NCBI GenBank assembly: GCA_002354655.1 | Contig: DELY01000029.1 | Location: 61,236-103,775, forward strand | Direction of reading: 5' to 3' | DNA length: 42,540 nt | Origin: Pseudomonas sp. UBA2684 | GTDB lineage: Bacteria; Pseudomonadota; Gammaproteobacteria; Pseudomonadales; Pseudomonadaceae | Part shown: positions 18,961 to 27,697 of the stretch, in pieces | How positions within the stretch are numbered: position 1 is the first letter of the stretch | Layout of the letters: every line of letters begins with the position of its first letter | Position numbers and translations under genes: made by a program | The notes under the pieces: generated by a model | Databases searched by the model: none | The model's input: the letters and a program-made list of their open reading frames with translations, nothing else | What the model was told of the DNA's origin: nothing

Positions 18961-20175
18961 TCAAATCCCTTGACGGCCCGGGTCTTCCGCCTGCTCGTCT
19001 GTCTCCAGCTCTTCGAGCTTCAGTTCCAGGCCCCAATCGCCGGTGGCGGCGACCTTGGCCGGCGCGGCCACAACGGCAGCGGGTGCCGCCGGTGCTGGAC
19101 TCGGCGTGGATGGATTGTCGCGATAGAGTTTGAGCTTGAGCCGTACGTTGTTCGCCGAATCGGCGTTTTTCACGGCCTCTTCTTCGTCGATGGAGCCTTC
19201 ATTGACCAAATCGATCAGCGCCTGATCGAAGGTCTGCATGCCGAGGTTCTTCGACTTCTCCATGATCTCCTTGATTTCGGAAAACTCGTTGCGTTTGATC
19301 AGGTCGCGGATGGTCGGCGTGCCGAGCAGCACCTCGACCGCAGCGCGGCGTTTGCCATCGGTGGTTTTCACCAGACGCTGGGAAACGAAGGCCTTGAGGT
19401 TGTTGCCCAGGTCGTTGAGCAACTGCGGCCGGCGGTCTTCGGGGAAGAAGTTGATGATGCGGTCCAGCGCCTGGTTGGCGTTGTTGGCGTGCAAGGTCGA
19501 AATCGCCAAGTGGCCGGTGTCGGCAAAGGCCAGCGCATGCTCCATGGTCTCGCGGTCACGAATCTCACCGATCAGAATCACGTCCGGCGCCTGACGCAGG
19601 GTATTTTTCAGCGCGGCATGAAAACTGCGGGTGTCAACGCCGACCTCACGCTGGTTGATGATCGACTTCTTGTGCCGGTGGACATACTCCACCGGATCTT
19701 CGATGGTGATGATATGCCCGCCGCTGTTGCGGTTGCGGTAGTCGATCAACGCTGCCAGGGAGGTCGACTTGCCCGAGCCGGTGCCGCCGACGAACAGCAC
19801 CAGGCCGCGTTTTTCCATGACGGTCTTGAGCAGCACTTCCGGCAGTTTGAGGTCTTCAAACTTGGGGATGTCCAGCTTGATATTGCGCGCGACGATCGAC
19901 ACCTCGTTGCGCTGCTTGAAAATATTGATACGAAAACGCCCGACGCCGGCCAGGGAAATCGCCAGGTTCATCTCCAGTTCGCGCTCGAATTCCTCGCGTT
20001 GCGCCACATCCATTACCGACTCGGCGATGGCGGCCACCTCGCCCGCCTTCAGCGGCTCGGCACTCAGCGCCTTGAGTACGCCGTTGAACTTGGCGCAAGG
20101 CGGCGCCCCCGTCGACAGGTAGAGGTCGGAGCCATCCTGGCTGGACAGGATTTTCAGCATTGCATGGAGGTCCAT
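18961..20175 (-). CDS. PilU-like type IV pilus retraction ATPase paralogue
   Basis: 404 residues. The PilT/PilU family core covers residues 1-350: N-terminal PAS-like domain with GSDLYLSTGAPP, Walker A GGTGSGKS, Asp box IITIEDPVEYVHRHKK, Walker B DVILIGEIRDRETME and His box GHLAISTLHANNANQAL. It resembles PilU (NTLRQAPDVI, NNANQALDRIINFFP) more than PilT. All ATPase motifs are intact. Unlike classical PilU it has a tail of about 50 residues rich in Pro and Ala, ending in an acidic segment (WGLELKLEELETDEQAED). It is not beside pilT or other pilus genes here, so it is probably an additional family member. It is divergent from a parvulin gene. Confidence 0.88.
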   Translation of the reverse strand: MDLHAMLKILSSQDGSDLYLSTGAPPCAKFNGVLKALSAEPLKAGEVAAIAESVMDVAQREEFERELEMNLAISLAGVGRFRINIFKQRNEVSIVARNIKLDIPKFEDLKLPEVLLKTVMEKRGLVLFVGGTGSGKSTSLAALIDYRNRNSGGHIITIEDPVEYVHRHKKSIINQREVGVDTRSFHAALKNTLRQAPDVILIGEIRDRETMEHALAFADTGHLAISTLHANNANQALDRIINFFPEDRRPQLLNDLGNNLKAFVSQRLVKTTDGKRRAAVEVLLGTPTIRDLIKRNEFSEIKEIMEKSKNLGMQTFDQALIDLVNEGSIDEEEAVKNADSANNVRLKLKLYRDNPSTPSPAPAAPAAVVAAPAKVAATGDWGLELKLEELETDEQAEDPGRQGI

Positions 20176-20322
20176 GGGCGGCGCTTCCGTTGAGTGGAGT
20201 TAATACGTTAGGCCATGATTAGCCGCTGTTCTTGGTCAAGCAGAAGTCTTGAAAATGGCGTCATTCTGATGGCGCGGCAAATACTGGCACAATATGCACC
20301 CGGTAAAAATGAGGAACCCGTC

Positions 20323-20601
20323 ATGACGAAGGCAATGGCCCGCCACATCCTGGTGAAAACCGAAGCAGAGGCCGCTGCGCTGAAAAAGCGCATTGCCGCC
20401 GGCGAAGCCTTCGATGTGCTGGCACGCAAATACTCCACCTGCCCATCGGGCAAACGTGGCGGCGATTTAGGCGAAGTGCGCCCAGGACAAATGGTGCGTG
20501 CGATCGACCAGGTGATTTTCAAAAAGCCGATCCGCGAAGTGCATGGCCCGATAAAAAGTCAGTTCGGTTATCACCTGGTGCAGGTTTTTTACCGCGGCTG
20601 A
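20323..20601 (+). CDS. ppiC: Small parvulin-type peptidyl-prolyl isomerase (PpiC family)
   Basis: 92 residues from the ATG at 20323, which has GAGGA 7 bases upstream; the longer frame would add 36 residues with no family match. It is a single-domain cytoplasmic parvulin catalysing cis-trans isomerisation of prolyl bonds. Motifs: ARHILVKTEAEA at the start, ARKYSTCPSGKRGGDLGEVRPGQMV in the middle and GPIKSQFGYHLVQV at the end, the usual parvulin layout and length. No signal peptide or membrane segment. It is divergent from the PilU-like gene; no functional link is evident. Confidence 0.93.
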   Translation: MTKAMARHILVKTEAEAAALKKRIAAGEAFDVLARKYSTCPSGKRGGDLGEVRPGQMVRAIDQVIFKKPIREVHGPIKSQFGYHLVQVFYRG

Positions 20602-20762
20602 CACATGCCTGACGGCTTCCGGCCAACCGTAAATGTGCAAGCAACGACGCAGTTCTGCACGAGCAACCAGCCATTGCACGCCCGCCTCGCTCCATGCGAC
20701 ACCGACTAGTCGCGCATCAGCACAGCCACATGCACACCCAAAACAGCGCCATGGATGACGAC

Positions 20763-21986
20763 TTAGCGCACCCGGCCTTGCTTCCACGCCACCTGGCGAG
20801 CCAGCACCGACTGAGCAGGCTCGCCCACCAGCGCCTGATAAACGCCCGGTGCGGTGGCGCCCTCGGTGTTGATCAAGAGGACGCGGGATTCGCCGTTCAG
20901 CCCCACCCGCTCGGCCAGCAGCGGAGCATTGGCCAGGCCGATCACCCCGGCGAGCCCAGCCACGCCGGACTCACCGGCGACCAGCGGAATATCCCTATCG
21001 CTGCCAACCGCGATGCGGCGCATGGCGCTGACCGCTTCGTCATCCTTGATGGTCATAAAAAAATCGACGCAGGGCTGCAGAAACTTCCACGCCAGTGGCG
21101 AGGTTTCACCACAGGCCAGGCCCGCCATCACCGAATCCACCGAGCCTGTCGCCTTGGCCGCCTGACCGGCAATGGCGCTCTGGTACAGGCAATCCGCCTG
21201 CTCGGGTTCGACCACGATGAAGGTCGGGCGCCCTACGCCATAGAGTTCCCAGAAATAGCTGGCGATACCCGCCGCCAGGCCGCCAACGCCGCCCTGTAGG
21301 AAGACGTGGGTGACACCGCCTTGACGCTGGGCCAGCGCTTCGACGATCTCGGCAGCGATGGTGCCGTAACCCTGCATCACGTCGCGGGGAATGTTCTCAT
21401 AGCCCTCATAGGAGGTATCGGAGACGACCAGCCAGCCATTCCTCACAGCGAGCGCGGCCGCCTCTTCCACCGACTCATCGTAGTTGCCGCTGATGCGCAC
21501 GATCTCGGCGCCGTAGGCGGCAATCGCCTCTTCACGCTCGATGCTGACGTTGGCATGCAGCACGATCACGCAGCGGCAACCCACGCTCCGCGCCGCAGCG
21601 GCCAGGGCGCGGCCGTGGTTGCCGTCGGTGGCACTGATTACGCTGAAGTCAGCCAACGCGTTGCGGTACTCACCCGCGAGCAGGCCACGGGCCTCGAAAC
21701 ATGGCTCGGGGAACTGGCGCAGGATCAGGCGCACCAGGGCAATCGGCGCACCGAGCGCCTTGAAGCTACCCAGCACCGAACGCTCCGACTCATCCTTGAC
21801 CAGAATGTCCGACACCCCCAGTTCCGCAGCCAGGCCGGGCAACGAGTAAAGCGGCGTAGCACCGCGCTTAAGCCGCGACCAATCGGCCAGCCAGGCGCGG
21901 CTTTCGTTGGCCTTATGGATGCTCATGATGTTCTGCAGCGCTTCGGGGTAGCTTTTATGGGTTGCGTTAGGGTTGGCAATCAACAT
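20763..21986 (-). CDS. Diaminopropionate ammonia-lyase (PLP enzyme)
   Basis: 407 residues from the ATG at 21986, with GGAG 5 bases upstream; a farther ATG would add 20 residues overlapping the spacer. A fold-type II PLP enzyme predicted to cleave 2,3-diaminopropionate to pyruvate and two ammonia. Seen: KDESERSVLGSFKALGAP with the PLP Lys, SATDGNHGRALAAAARSVG, the phosphate-binding glycine loop QGGVGGLAAG, and SDTSYEGYENIPRDVMQGYGT, which is the wording I associate with the YgeX/DpaL family. It follows the M20 amidohydrolase gene by 75 bases on the same strand, and the pair is divergent from an Lrp/AsnC regulator. The amidohydrolase may release diaminopropionate from an N-acyl or N-carbamoyl precursor. 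Confidence 0.9.
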   Translation of the reverse strand: MLIANPNATHKSYPEALQNIMSIHKANESRAWLADWSRLKRGATPLYSLPGLAAELGVSDILVKDESERSVLGSFKALGAPIALVRLILRQFPEPCFEARGLLAGEYRNALADFSVISATDGNHGRALAAAARSVGCRCVIVLHANVSIEREEAIAAYGAEIVRISGNYDESVEEAAALAVRNGWLVVSDTSYEGYENIPRDVMQGYGTIAAEIVEALAQRQGGVTHVFLQGGVGGLAAGIASYFWELYGVGRPTFIVVEPEQADCLYQSAIAGQAAKATGSVDSVMAGLACGETSPLAWKFLQPCVDFFMTIKDDEAVSAMRRIAVGSDRDIPLVAGESGVAGLAGVIGLANAPLLAERVGLNGESRVLLINTEGATAPGVYQALVGEPAQSVLARQVAWKQGRVR

Positions 21987-22061
21987 GGGGGCTCCATCGA
22001 TAGGCAAGGCGAGGCCGATAGCGCCGACAACTGCCGGCGGACTCATGAGTTGGCGAATGCG

Positions 22062-23318
22062 TTAGTGGGTAAGGCTCAGGCGGTGGACAACCACATCAAG
22101 CAGCACCTCAGCGCCCTTGAGCAGTTGATCGTCGTCCGTGTGCTCACGGGGGTTGTGGCTGATACCGCCCCGACTGGGTACGAAAATCATGGCTGACGGG
22201 GCGATACGAGCGATCATCTGGGCGTCATGTCCGGCACCGGAAGTCATGCGTTTGTGGCTAAAACCGCAGCGCTTGGCAGAGTCCTCGATTTCATCGGCCA
22301 GCCCCGCATCGAAGGTCACCGGCTGAAAACGAACGAGCTGCTCCGTGCTGATCTGCACCCCTTCTTCCGTCGATATCGCAGCCAGAAACTGGCTAAGACG
22401 CTTTTCCGCACTCAGCAGCAGCGCCTCATCGGGATCGCGCAAGTCCACCGTGAAAGTAGCCCTACGCGGAATCACGTTGATCACATTGGGCTCGAAGCTC
22501 ATGCAGCCGACGGTCGCCAGGGTCGTTGCGCCCGAGTCCTTGGCGATATCGCGCAACTCGGCGACTACCGCACAGGCCACATAGCCGGCGTCATGCCGCA
22601 AACGGGTCGGGGTGGTGCCCGCATGGTTGGCGTTGCCTTGCACGACGATCCGTTGCCAAGAGATGCCTTGAAGAGTCTCGACTACGCCAATCTGGGTGTT
22701 CTCCGCCTCCAGGATCGGCCCCTGCTCGATGTGCAGCTCCAGATACTCATGGGGAATGACAGAGCCTGGCTCCAGATCGCCGGCATAACCGATGCGTTGC
22801 AGCTCGTCACCCAGACGAGTGCCATCGGTTCCGCGGGTCGCCAGCGCCTCGTCGACAGCCAGGCCGCGGGCATACACCAACGAGCCCAGCATGTCCGGCT
22901 GGTAACGCACACCCTCTTCATTGGTGAACGTGCCAATGGTGATGGAGCGTGACGGCAGCACCCCTGCCTCGCGAAACGCCCGGGCCACGGCCAGGGCTGC
23001 AAGCACCCCATAACAACCATCCAGGGCACCGGCGTTGGTCACCGTGTCGATGTGGGAGCCCATCATCAAAGGGGCCTGGTCACCTTGATCGGAGACAGAA
23101 CGCAGCGTACCGAAGATGTTGCCGATGCGGTCGACCCGCACGTCCAGATCGAGCTCCTTCATCCATGCAACAAGCTGATCGCGGCCTGCCTTCTCCGCAT
23201 CGGTCAGAGCGATTCGCGTGCGACCGCCGTTGACTTGATCGGCGCCAATCTCGCCAAGCGCACGAACTTGCTGAAGCAGGATCGAACCATTCAGGCGCGG
23301 CGCAGAACATTTGTTCAT
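22062..23318 (-). CDS. M20-family amidohydrolase (N-carbamoyl amino acid hydrolase / allantoate amidohydrolase type)
   Basis: 418 residues. A binuclear-metal hydrolase of the AmaB/HyuC/AllC group, cutting C-N bonds of N-carbamoyl or N-acyl amino acids. Metal-ligand motifs are in order: GSHIDTV (about residue 88), ALDGCYG, TNEEGVRYQP, LELHIEQGPILE and the final HNPREHTDDDQ. The dimerisation lid contains GNANHAGTTP with its conserved His. The start has GGAGAG immediately upstream. It is the first gene of an operon with diaminopropionate ammonia-lyase, an association like the E. coli ygeX-ygeY neighbourhood. The natural substrate is unknown; a diaminopropionate derivative is an inference from that neighbour. 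Confidence 0.88.
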   Translation of the reverse strand: MNKCSAPRLNGSILLQQVRALGEIGADQVNGGRTRIALTDAEKAGRDQLVAWMKELDLDVRVDRIGNIFGTLRSVSDQGDQAPLMMGSHIDTVTNAGALDGCYGVLAALAVARAFREAGVLPSRSITIGTFTNEEGVRYQPDMLGSLVYARGLAVDEALATRGTDGTRLGDELQRIGYAGDLEPGSVIPHEYLELHIEQGPILEAENTQIGVVETLQGISWQRIVVQGNANHAGTTPTRLRHDAGYVACAVVAELRDIAKDSGATTLATVGCMSFEPNVINVIPRRATFTVDLRDPDEALLLSAEKRLSQFLAAISTEEGVQISTEQLVRFQPVTFDAGLADEIEDSAKRCGFSHKRMTSGAGHDAQMIARIAPSAMIFVPSRGGISHNPREHTDDDQLLKGAEVLLDVVVHRLSLTH

Positions 23319-23460
23319 TGGACTCTCCGGCGGGGCTTGTTGTCGATGAGTTAAATGCTATTTGGTTAACAAGCACTTAAATCTTGTTTTATGAGCGATA
23401 AATGAATTTCTATTACGTTTTCCGGGCAATTCTCGCGCTTTTATTACAGGGGCATGCCAC

Positions 23461-23928
23461 ATGAGTCTCGATCAGTACGACCTGGCACTGCTGGAAGCCG
23501 TCCAGCAGGACGCTACAACCTCCCAACTGGACCTTGGCACCCAGGTGAACCTGTCGTCCGCCGCGGTGAATCGCCGCCTGAAGAAGATGAACGCGGATGG
23601 GGTCATCCAAAGAACCGTGGCGATAGTGAACCCTGCACGGCTGGGGTACACGCTCACGGTCATCGCGCAGGTGGAGGTGGAAAGCGAACGACTCGATCTG
23701 CTGGACAGCATGAAGCGCACCTTCCAGGCCTGCCCAGAGGTGCAACAGTGCTACTACGTCGCCGGGGAGTGCGACTTCGTGCTGATCATGCTGGTGAAGG
23801 ACATGGAGCAATACACCGAGCTCACCCGGCAGCTGTTCTTCGAGAACAACAACGTGAAGCGCTTCAAGACCTTGGTCTCGATGAGCACTGTTAAGACCGG
23901 GCTGATGGTTCCCGCAGCAGGTCGCTAG
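23461..23928 (+). CDS. Lrp/AsnC-family transcriptional regulator
   Basis: 155 residues. The N-terminal HTH (about 4-62: SLDQYDLALLEAVQQDATTSQLDLGTQV then LSSAAVNRRLKKMNADGVIQ) is followed by a RAM/AsnC ligand-binding domain (about 70-150), with CPEVQQCYYVAGECDFVLIMLVKDME, the usual effector-cleft region. It is divergent from the amidohydrolase/diaminopropionate lyase genes across 142 AT-rich bases. Local control of that amino acid degradation operon is therefore the natural reading. No missing motif. The effector is probably an amino acid. Confidence 0.9.
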   Translation: MSLDQYDLALLEAVQQDATTSQLDLGTQVNLSSAAVNRRLKKMNADGVIQRTVAIVNPARLGYTLTVIAQVEVESERLDLLDSMKRTFQACPEVQQCYYVAGECDFVLIMLVKDMEQYTELTRQLFFENNNVKRFKTLVSMSTVKTGLMVPAAGR

Positions 23929-24402
23929 GATCTGTTGCCGTTTCGCTCGCATGCCAATGCGCTGACAAAGCAACGCAGGTTTCCACAAAAGTCACGTTGT
24001 TCTAGATCGCGGTGTAACTCGTGCTCATCAGCCTCACAGCATCCCTCCCCTTATTACTGACGCCCCGATCAAGCACGGCAATCAGTTGCTCAGCCACCAC
24101 AGGCTGCGCGGTTGCAGACACATCATCAAGCCGGTGCCAGAACAGACCGAGTCAGAGCATGACTTTTGCCGCAGTTCTCAGGCATGAAACTGGCGCAGCT
24201 AACCGCCAACGCGCCTAAATACCGAATAACCCGGCTGATTGATTATTCCCACGCTCCGGGTGGGCATGCAGCCTTCGATGCTCCTGCGTCAAACTACTTG
24301 GCTTCGCATTCCCGCCCGTCCATAAGCTGCCCTTTGTGGTCGTAAACCGCTACAATCGCGCCCCTTTCGCGCCCGTGCGCCCGTTTATCTGGACCAAGAT
24401 TC
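23929..24402. other. 474-base gap with a possible gene remnant and the ABC-F leader
   Basis: The minus strand is open from 24152 to a TAG at 24002 and reads like a protein end (WHRLDDVSATAQPVV then AEQLIAVLDRGVSN then GRDAVRLMST). It has no start, and I do not recognise the family; it may be the tail of a decayed gene. A plus-strand ORF at 24021-24218 is only its shadow. The last 60 bases hold a TACAAT (24351-24356), a plausible -10 for the ABC-F gene, without a clear -35. Confidence 0.4.
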
Positions 24403-25989
24403 GTGATCTCCACCGCCAATATCACCATGCAATTCGGGGCCAAGCCCCTGTTCGAGAACGTTTCCGTGAAGTTCGGCAACGGCAACCGCTACGGCCTGAT
24501 CGGGGCCAACGGCTGCGGTAAGTCGACCTTTATGAAGATCCTCGGCGGCGATCTGGAGTCGAGTGGTGGCCAGGTGATGCTGGAGCCGAACGTGCGCCTG
24601 GGTAAGCTGCGCCAGGATCAGTTCGCTTACGAAGAATTCAGCGTGATCGACACCGTGATCATGGGTCATGAAGAGCTTTGGCAGGTCAAAGCCGAGCGTG
24701 ACCGTATCTACTCCCTGGCGGAGATGAGCGAAGAAGACGGCATGAAGGTCGGCGAGCTCGAAGGTGAGTTCGCCGAGATGGACGGCTACACCGCCGAGTC
24801 CCGTGCCGGTGAGTTGCTGCTTGGCCTGGGTATTCCGCTGGAGCAGCATTTCGGCCCGATGAGCGAAGTGTCGCCCGGTTGGAAGCTGCGCGTATTGCTG
24901 GCCCAGGCGCTGTTCTCCGACCCGGATGTGCTGCTGCTCGACGAACCGACCAACCACCTGGATATCAACACCATCCGCTGGCTGGAAAACGTGCTGACCA
25001 CGCGCAACAGCACCATGATCATCATTTCTCACGACCGTCACTTCCTCAACAGCGTGTGCACCCACATGGCTGACCTGGATTACGGCGAGCTGCGCCTGTT
25101 CCCAGGCAACTACGACGAGTACATGACCGCCGCGACCCAGTCACGCGAGCAACTGCTGTCGGATAACGCCAAGAAAAAAGCGCAAATCAACGAGCTGCAA
25201 AGCTTTGTTAGCCGCTTCTCGGCCAACGCCTCGAAATCCAAGCAGGCCTCGTCGCGCGCCAAGCAGATCGACAAGATCCAGCTGGCCGAGGTCAAGCCAT
25301 CCAGCCGCGTCAGTCCGTTTATTCGCTTCGAACAGAACAAGAAGCTGCACCGCCAGGCCGTGATGATCGACAAAATGGCCAAGGGTTTCGACGGCAAGCC
25401 GCTGTTCAAGAACTTCAGCTTCCAGGTTGAAGCCGGCGAGCGCGTCGCGATCATCGGCCCCAACGGTATCGGCAAGACCACCCTGCTGCGCACCCTGGTC
25501 GGCGAACTGACCCCGGATGCCGGTCATGTGAAATGGACCGACAGCGCGGAGCTCGGCTACTACGCCCAAGACCACGCCCACGACTTCGAAGACGACGTCA
25601 GCCTGTTCGACTGGATGGGCCAGTGGACCACCGGCGAGCAAATGATCCGCGGCACGCTGGGGCGCATGCTGTTCAGCAACGACGAGATCCTCAAGTCGGT
25701 CAAAGTCATCTCCGGTGGTGAACAGGGCCGCATGCTGTTCGGCAAGCTGATTTTGCAAAAGCCCAACGTGCTGGTGATGGACGAACCGACCAACCACTTG
25801 GACATGGAGTCCATCGAGTCGCTCAACCTGGCGCTGGAAAACTACCCGGGCACGCTGATTTTCGTCAGCCATGACCGCGAGTTCGTCGGCTCCCTGGCCA
25901 CGCGCATCATCGAGCTGTCGGCCAACGGCATCACCGACTTCAGCGGCACCTACGACGACTACCTGCGCAGCCAAGGCGTGATCGTCTAA
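24403..25989 (+). CDS. ybiT: ABC-F ATPase, YbiT type
   Basis: 528 residues starting with GTG. Soluble ribosome-associated ATPase with two ABC domains and no membrane spans. First domain: Walker A GANGCGKS (34-41), atypical signature [10 protein letters not shown], Walker [13 protein letters not shown] and HDRHF switch. The P-site tRNA interaction motif linker (about 240-320) carries [25 protein letters not shown]. Second domain: GPNGIGKT, signature [27 protein letters not shown] and SHDREFV. The start [20 protein letters not shown] is nearly the same as E. coli YbiT. Its role in translation is known only generally: ABC-F proteins act at the ribosomal E site. The gene ends before a strong bidirectional terminator. 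Confidence 0.94.
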   Translation: MISTANITMQFGAKPLFENVSVKFGNGNRYGLIGANGCGKSTFMKILGGDLESSGGQVMLEPNVRLGKLRQDQFAYEEFSVIDTVIMGHEELWQVKAERDRIYSLAEMSEEDGMKVGELEGEFAEMDGYTAESRAGELLLGLGIPLEQHFGPMSEVSPGWKLRVLLAQALFSDPDVLLLDEPTNHLDINTIRWLENVLTTRNSTMIIISHDRHFLNSVCTHMADLDYGELRLFPGNYDEYMTAATQSREQLLSDNAKKKAQINELQSFVSRFSANASKSKQASSRAKQIDKIQLAEVKPSSRVSPFIRFEQNKKLHRQAVMIDKMAKGFDGKPLFKNFSFQVEAGERVAIIGPNGIGKTTLLRTLVGELTPDAGHVKWTDSAELGYYAQDHAHDFEDDVSLFDWMGQWTTGEQMIRGTLGRMLFSNDEILKSVKVISGGEQGRMLFGKLILQKPNVLVMDEPTNHLDMESIESLNLALENYPGTLIFVSHDREFVGSLATRIIELSANGITDFSGTYDDYLRSQGVIV

Positions 25990-26016
25990 CACCCGAGCGC
26001 ATGGGCAATCGCCCAG

Positions 26017-26045
26017 AAAAAAGCCCGCTCACTGAGCGGGCTTTT
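26017..26045. terminator. Bidirectional terminator between ybiT and azoR
   Basis: AAAAAAGCCCGCTC, loop ACT, GAGCGGGCTTTT: a GC-rich stem flanked by A and T runs, so it works in both directions. It lies 28 bases after the ABC-F stop and 16 bases beyond the azoreductase stop, ending both converging transcripts. Confidence 0.9.
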
Positions 26046-26061
26046 GCGTTGCGGCGATCGA

Positions 26062-26670
26062 TCACGCGGCAGCGAACAGTTCACCCACCTGTTGTTCAGC
26101 CGCCTTCAGCGCTGCCGCACGCGGCTCTTCGCCATAGGCCAAGCCTTCGGCACGCACCACCTGGATATCGCTAATGCCGACGAATGCCAGGACGAGCTTG
26201 AGGTAGTCCTCATGCGCCGCGCCACTTGGCTGACCGGAGTGGATGCCACCTGCGGTGGAGACGATCACCACTTTCTTGCCGCCCGCCAGGCCTTGCGGGC
26301 CATTTTCGCCGTAGCTGAAAGTTTTGCCGGCGACGGTGACACGGTCGATCCAGGCCTTCAGCTGGCTTGGCAAGGCGAAGTTGTACATCGGCGCGGCAAT
26401 CACGATGGCATCGGCGGCGAGAAACTCGTCCAGGGTCGTTTCCGAGAGTGCGACTTCGTGCTGCTGCGCCGCAGTGCGCAGCTCCGCTGGAGTACCGGCG
26501 GCAACCAAACTGGCGGCGGACAGGTGACTCAACGCATCGCTGGCCAAGTCGCGATAGATCACTTGGGCGCTCGGCTCAGCGCTTTGCCAGGCACGGACCA
26601 CGGCACGGCTCAATTGGCGGGACGCGGATGAGTCACCGAGGATGCTGGAATCGAGGTGCAGTAATTTCAT
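26062..26670 (-). CDS. azoR: FMN-dependent NADH-azoreductase / quinone reductase
   Basis: 202 residues from the ATG at 26670, with GGAGA 5 bases upstream. Flavodoxin-like fold. The N-terminal phosphate loop region [19 protein letters not shown], the segment [26 protein letters not shown] and the later [18 protein letters not shown] are typical of AzoR proteins, which reduce azo dyes and quinones by two electrons using NAD(P)H. It is divergent from a LysR regulator with overlapping dyads between them, so induction by quinones or similar electrophiles is likely. Physiological substrate is probably a quinone. Confidence 0.92.
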   Translation of the reverse strand: MKLLHLDSSILGDSSASRQLSRAVVRAWQSAEPSAQVIYRDLASDALSHLSAASLVAAGTPAELRTAAQQHEVALSETTLDEFLAADAIVIAAPMYNFALPSQLKAWIDRVTVAGKTFSYGENGPQGLAGGKKVVIVSTAGGIHSGQPSGAAHEDYLKLVLAFVGISDIQVVRAEGLAYGEEPRAAALKAAEQQVGELFAAA

Positions 26671-26752
26671 GACGGTCTCCAAGATGAGATCGCCCCACGG
26701 CGATCAAGATGCTGGAGATACTACCCATGAAATCAATAGCGCATTAGTCGGC

Positions 26753-26786
26753 ACGAATGCGATAGTTCGTCCCACTGATAGGACGA
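26753..26786. promoter_or_regulatory. Overlapping dyads in the azoR-lysR intergenic region
   Basis: ACGAA and TTCGT (26753-26757 and 26766-26770) form one dyad around 8 bases. TCGTCC and GGACGA (26767-26772 and 26781-26786) form a second, overlapping it. This arrangement directly before the LysR start is that expected for LysR recognition and activation sites shared with the divergent azoR promoter. Confidence 0.5.
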
Positions 26787-26792
26787 TAAATC

Positions 26793-27692
26793 ATGCATGA
26801 CCTCAACGACTTGTTCTACTTTGCCAAAGTGGTGGAAGCCGGTGGTTTCGCTGCGGCGGGTCGCACCCTCGGCATTCCCAAATCACGCCTGTCGCGGCGC
26901 ATCGCCGAGCTGGAAAACCGCCTCGGCGCGCGCCTGCTGCAACGCACCACCCGCAAGCTGGCGCTGACCGATATCGGCGAGCGCTACCTGCGTCATTGCC
27001 AGGCGATGCTGCTGGAGGCCGAACAGGCCGAGGAAACCGTCGCCAGCCTGACCAGCGAACCGCGCGGGCGTCTGCGCGTGTCGACTCCCGGCGGCATTGG
27101 CCTGCTGCCAGAGCTGGTGATCAGTTTTCTCACGGCCTATCCCAAGGTGCAGCTTGAATTGATCCAGACCAACCGCCGTGTCGACCTGCTCAACGAAGGT
27201 GTAGATGTCGCCTTGCGCGTGCGCAGCGCCGAGGACGAAGACCCGGCGCTGATTAGCCGCCGCCTGCAACCGGCACAAGCTTACATGGTGGCCACGCCGG
27301 CACTGCTGCACGGCATGCGCATCGACTCGCCGAGCGACCTGAGCAAACTGCCGGCGCTGGGCGCACTGGAGGCCGACCGTAAAATCCACCTGCGCTTCCA
27401 GCATGACGATGGTCGCGTGCAAGGCATCAGTCTGGACGCGCGCCTGGCCATCGAGGACTTCGCCATTCGCAAACAGGCCGCCCTGGCTGGCTTGGGCATG
27501 ACCATGCTGCCGTTACCCTTCTGCCACGAAGAACTGGCCGATGGTCGACTGATCCGTTTGCTGCCGGACTGGACCCTGCCCATCGCCCACTTGCAGGCGG
27601 TCTACACCCACAGGCGCGGCATGCTGCCGGCAGTGCGCGCCTGGATCGAACATCTCAGCCAGGCATTCAGCCGCTGGGAGCAACCGGTTTAA
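26793..27692 (+). CDS. LysR-family regulator divergent from azoR
   Basis: 299 residues. HTH residues 3-62 contain NDLFYFAKVVEAGGFAAAGRTLG, then IPKSRLSRRIAELENRLGARLLQRTTRKL, standard for the CrgA/AzoR-associated LysR group. Residues 88-295 are the effector domain. It is probably the regulator of the azoreductase gene across 122 bases containing two overlapping dyads. It is followed by a converging DUF1993 gene only 5 bases away. No unusual residue seen. Confidence 0.9.
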   Translation: MHDLNDLFYFAKVVEAGGFAAAGRTLGIPKSRLSRRIAELENRLGARLLQRTTRKLALTDIGERYLRHCQAMLLEAEQAEETVASLTSEPRGRLRVSTPGGIGLLPELVISFLTAYPKVQLELIQTNRRVDLLNEGVDVALRVRSAEDEDPALISRRLQPAQAYMVATPALLHGMRIDSPSDLSKLPALGALEADRKIHLRFQHDDGRVQGISLDARLAIEDFAIRKQAALAGLGMTMLPLPFCHEELADGRLIRLLPDWTLPIAHLQAVYTHRRGMLPAVRAWIEHLSQAFSRWEQPV

Positions 27693-27697
27693 CCGGG

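Noticed and set aside
21306-22196. 296-codon plus-strand frame opposite the diaminopropionate lyase and amidohydrolase end
   Set aside because: It spans the ends of two recognised minus-strand genes and shows no motif, so it is a shadow.
24021-24218. 65-codon plus-strand ORF in the gap before ybiT
   Set aside because: No ribosome site or family likeness. The opposite strand looks slightly more coding.
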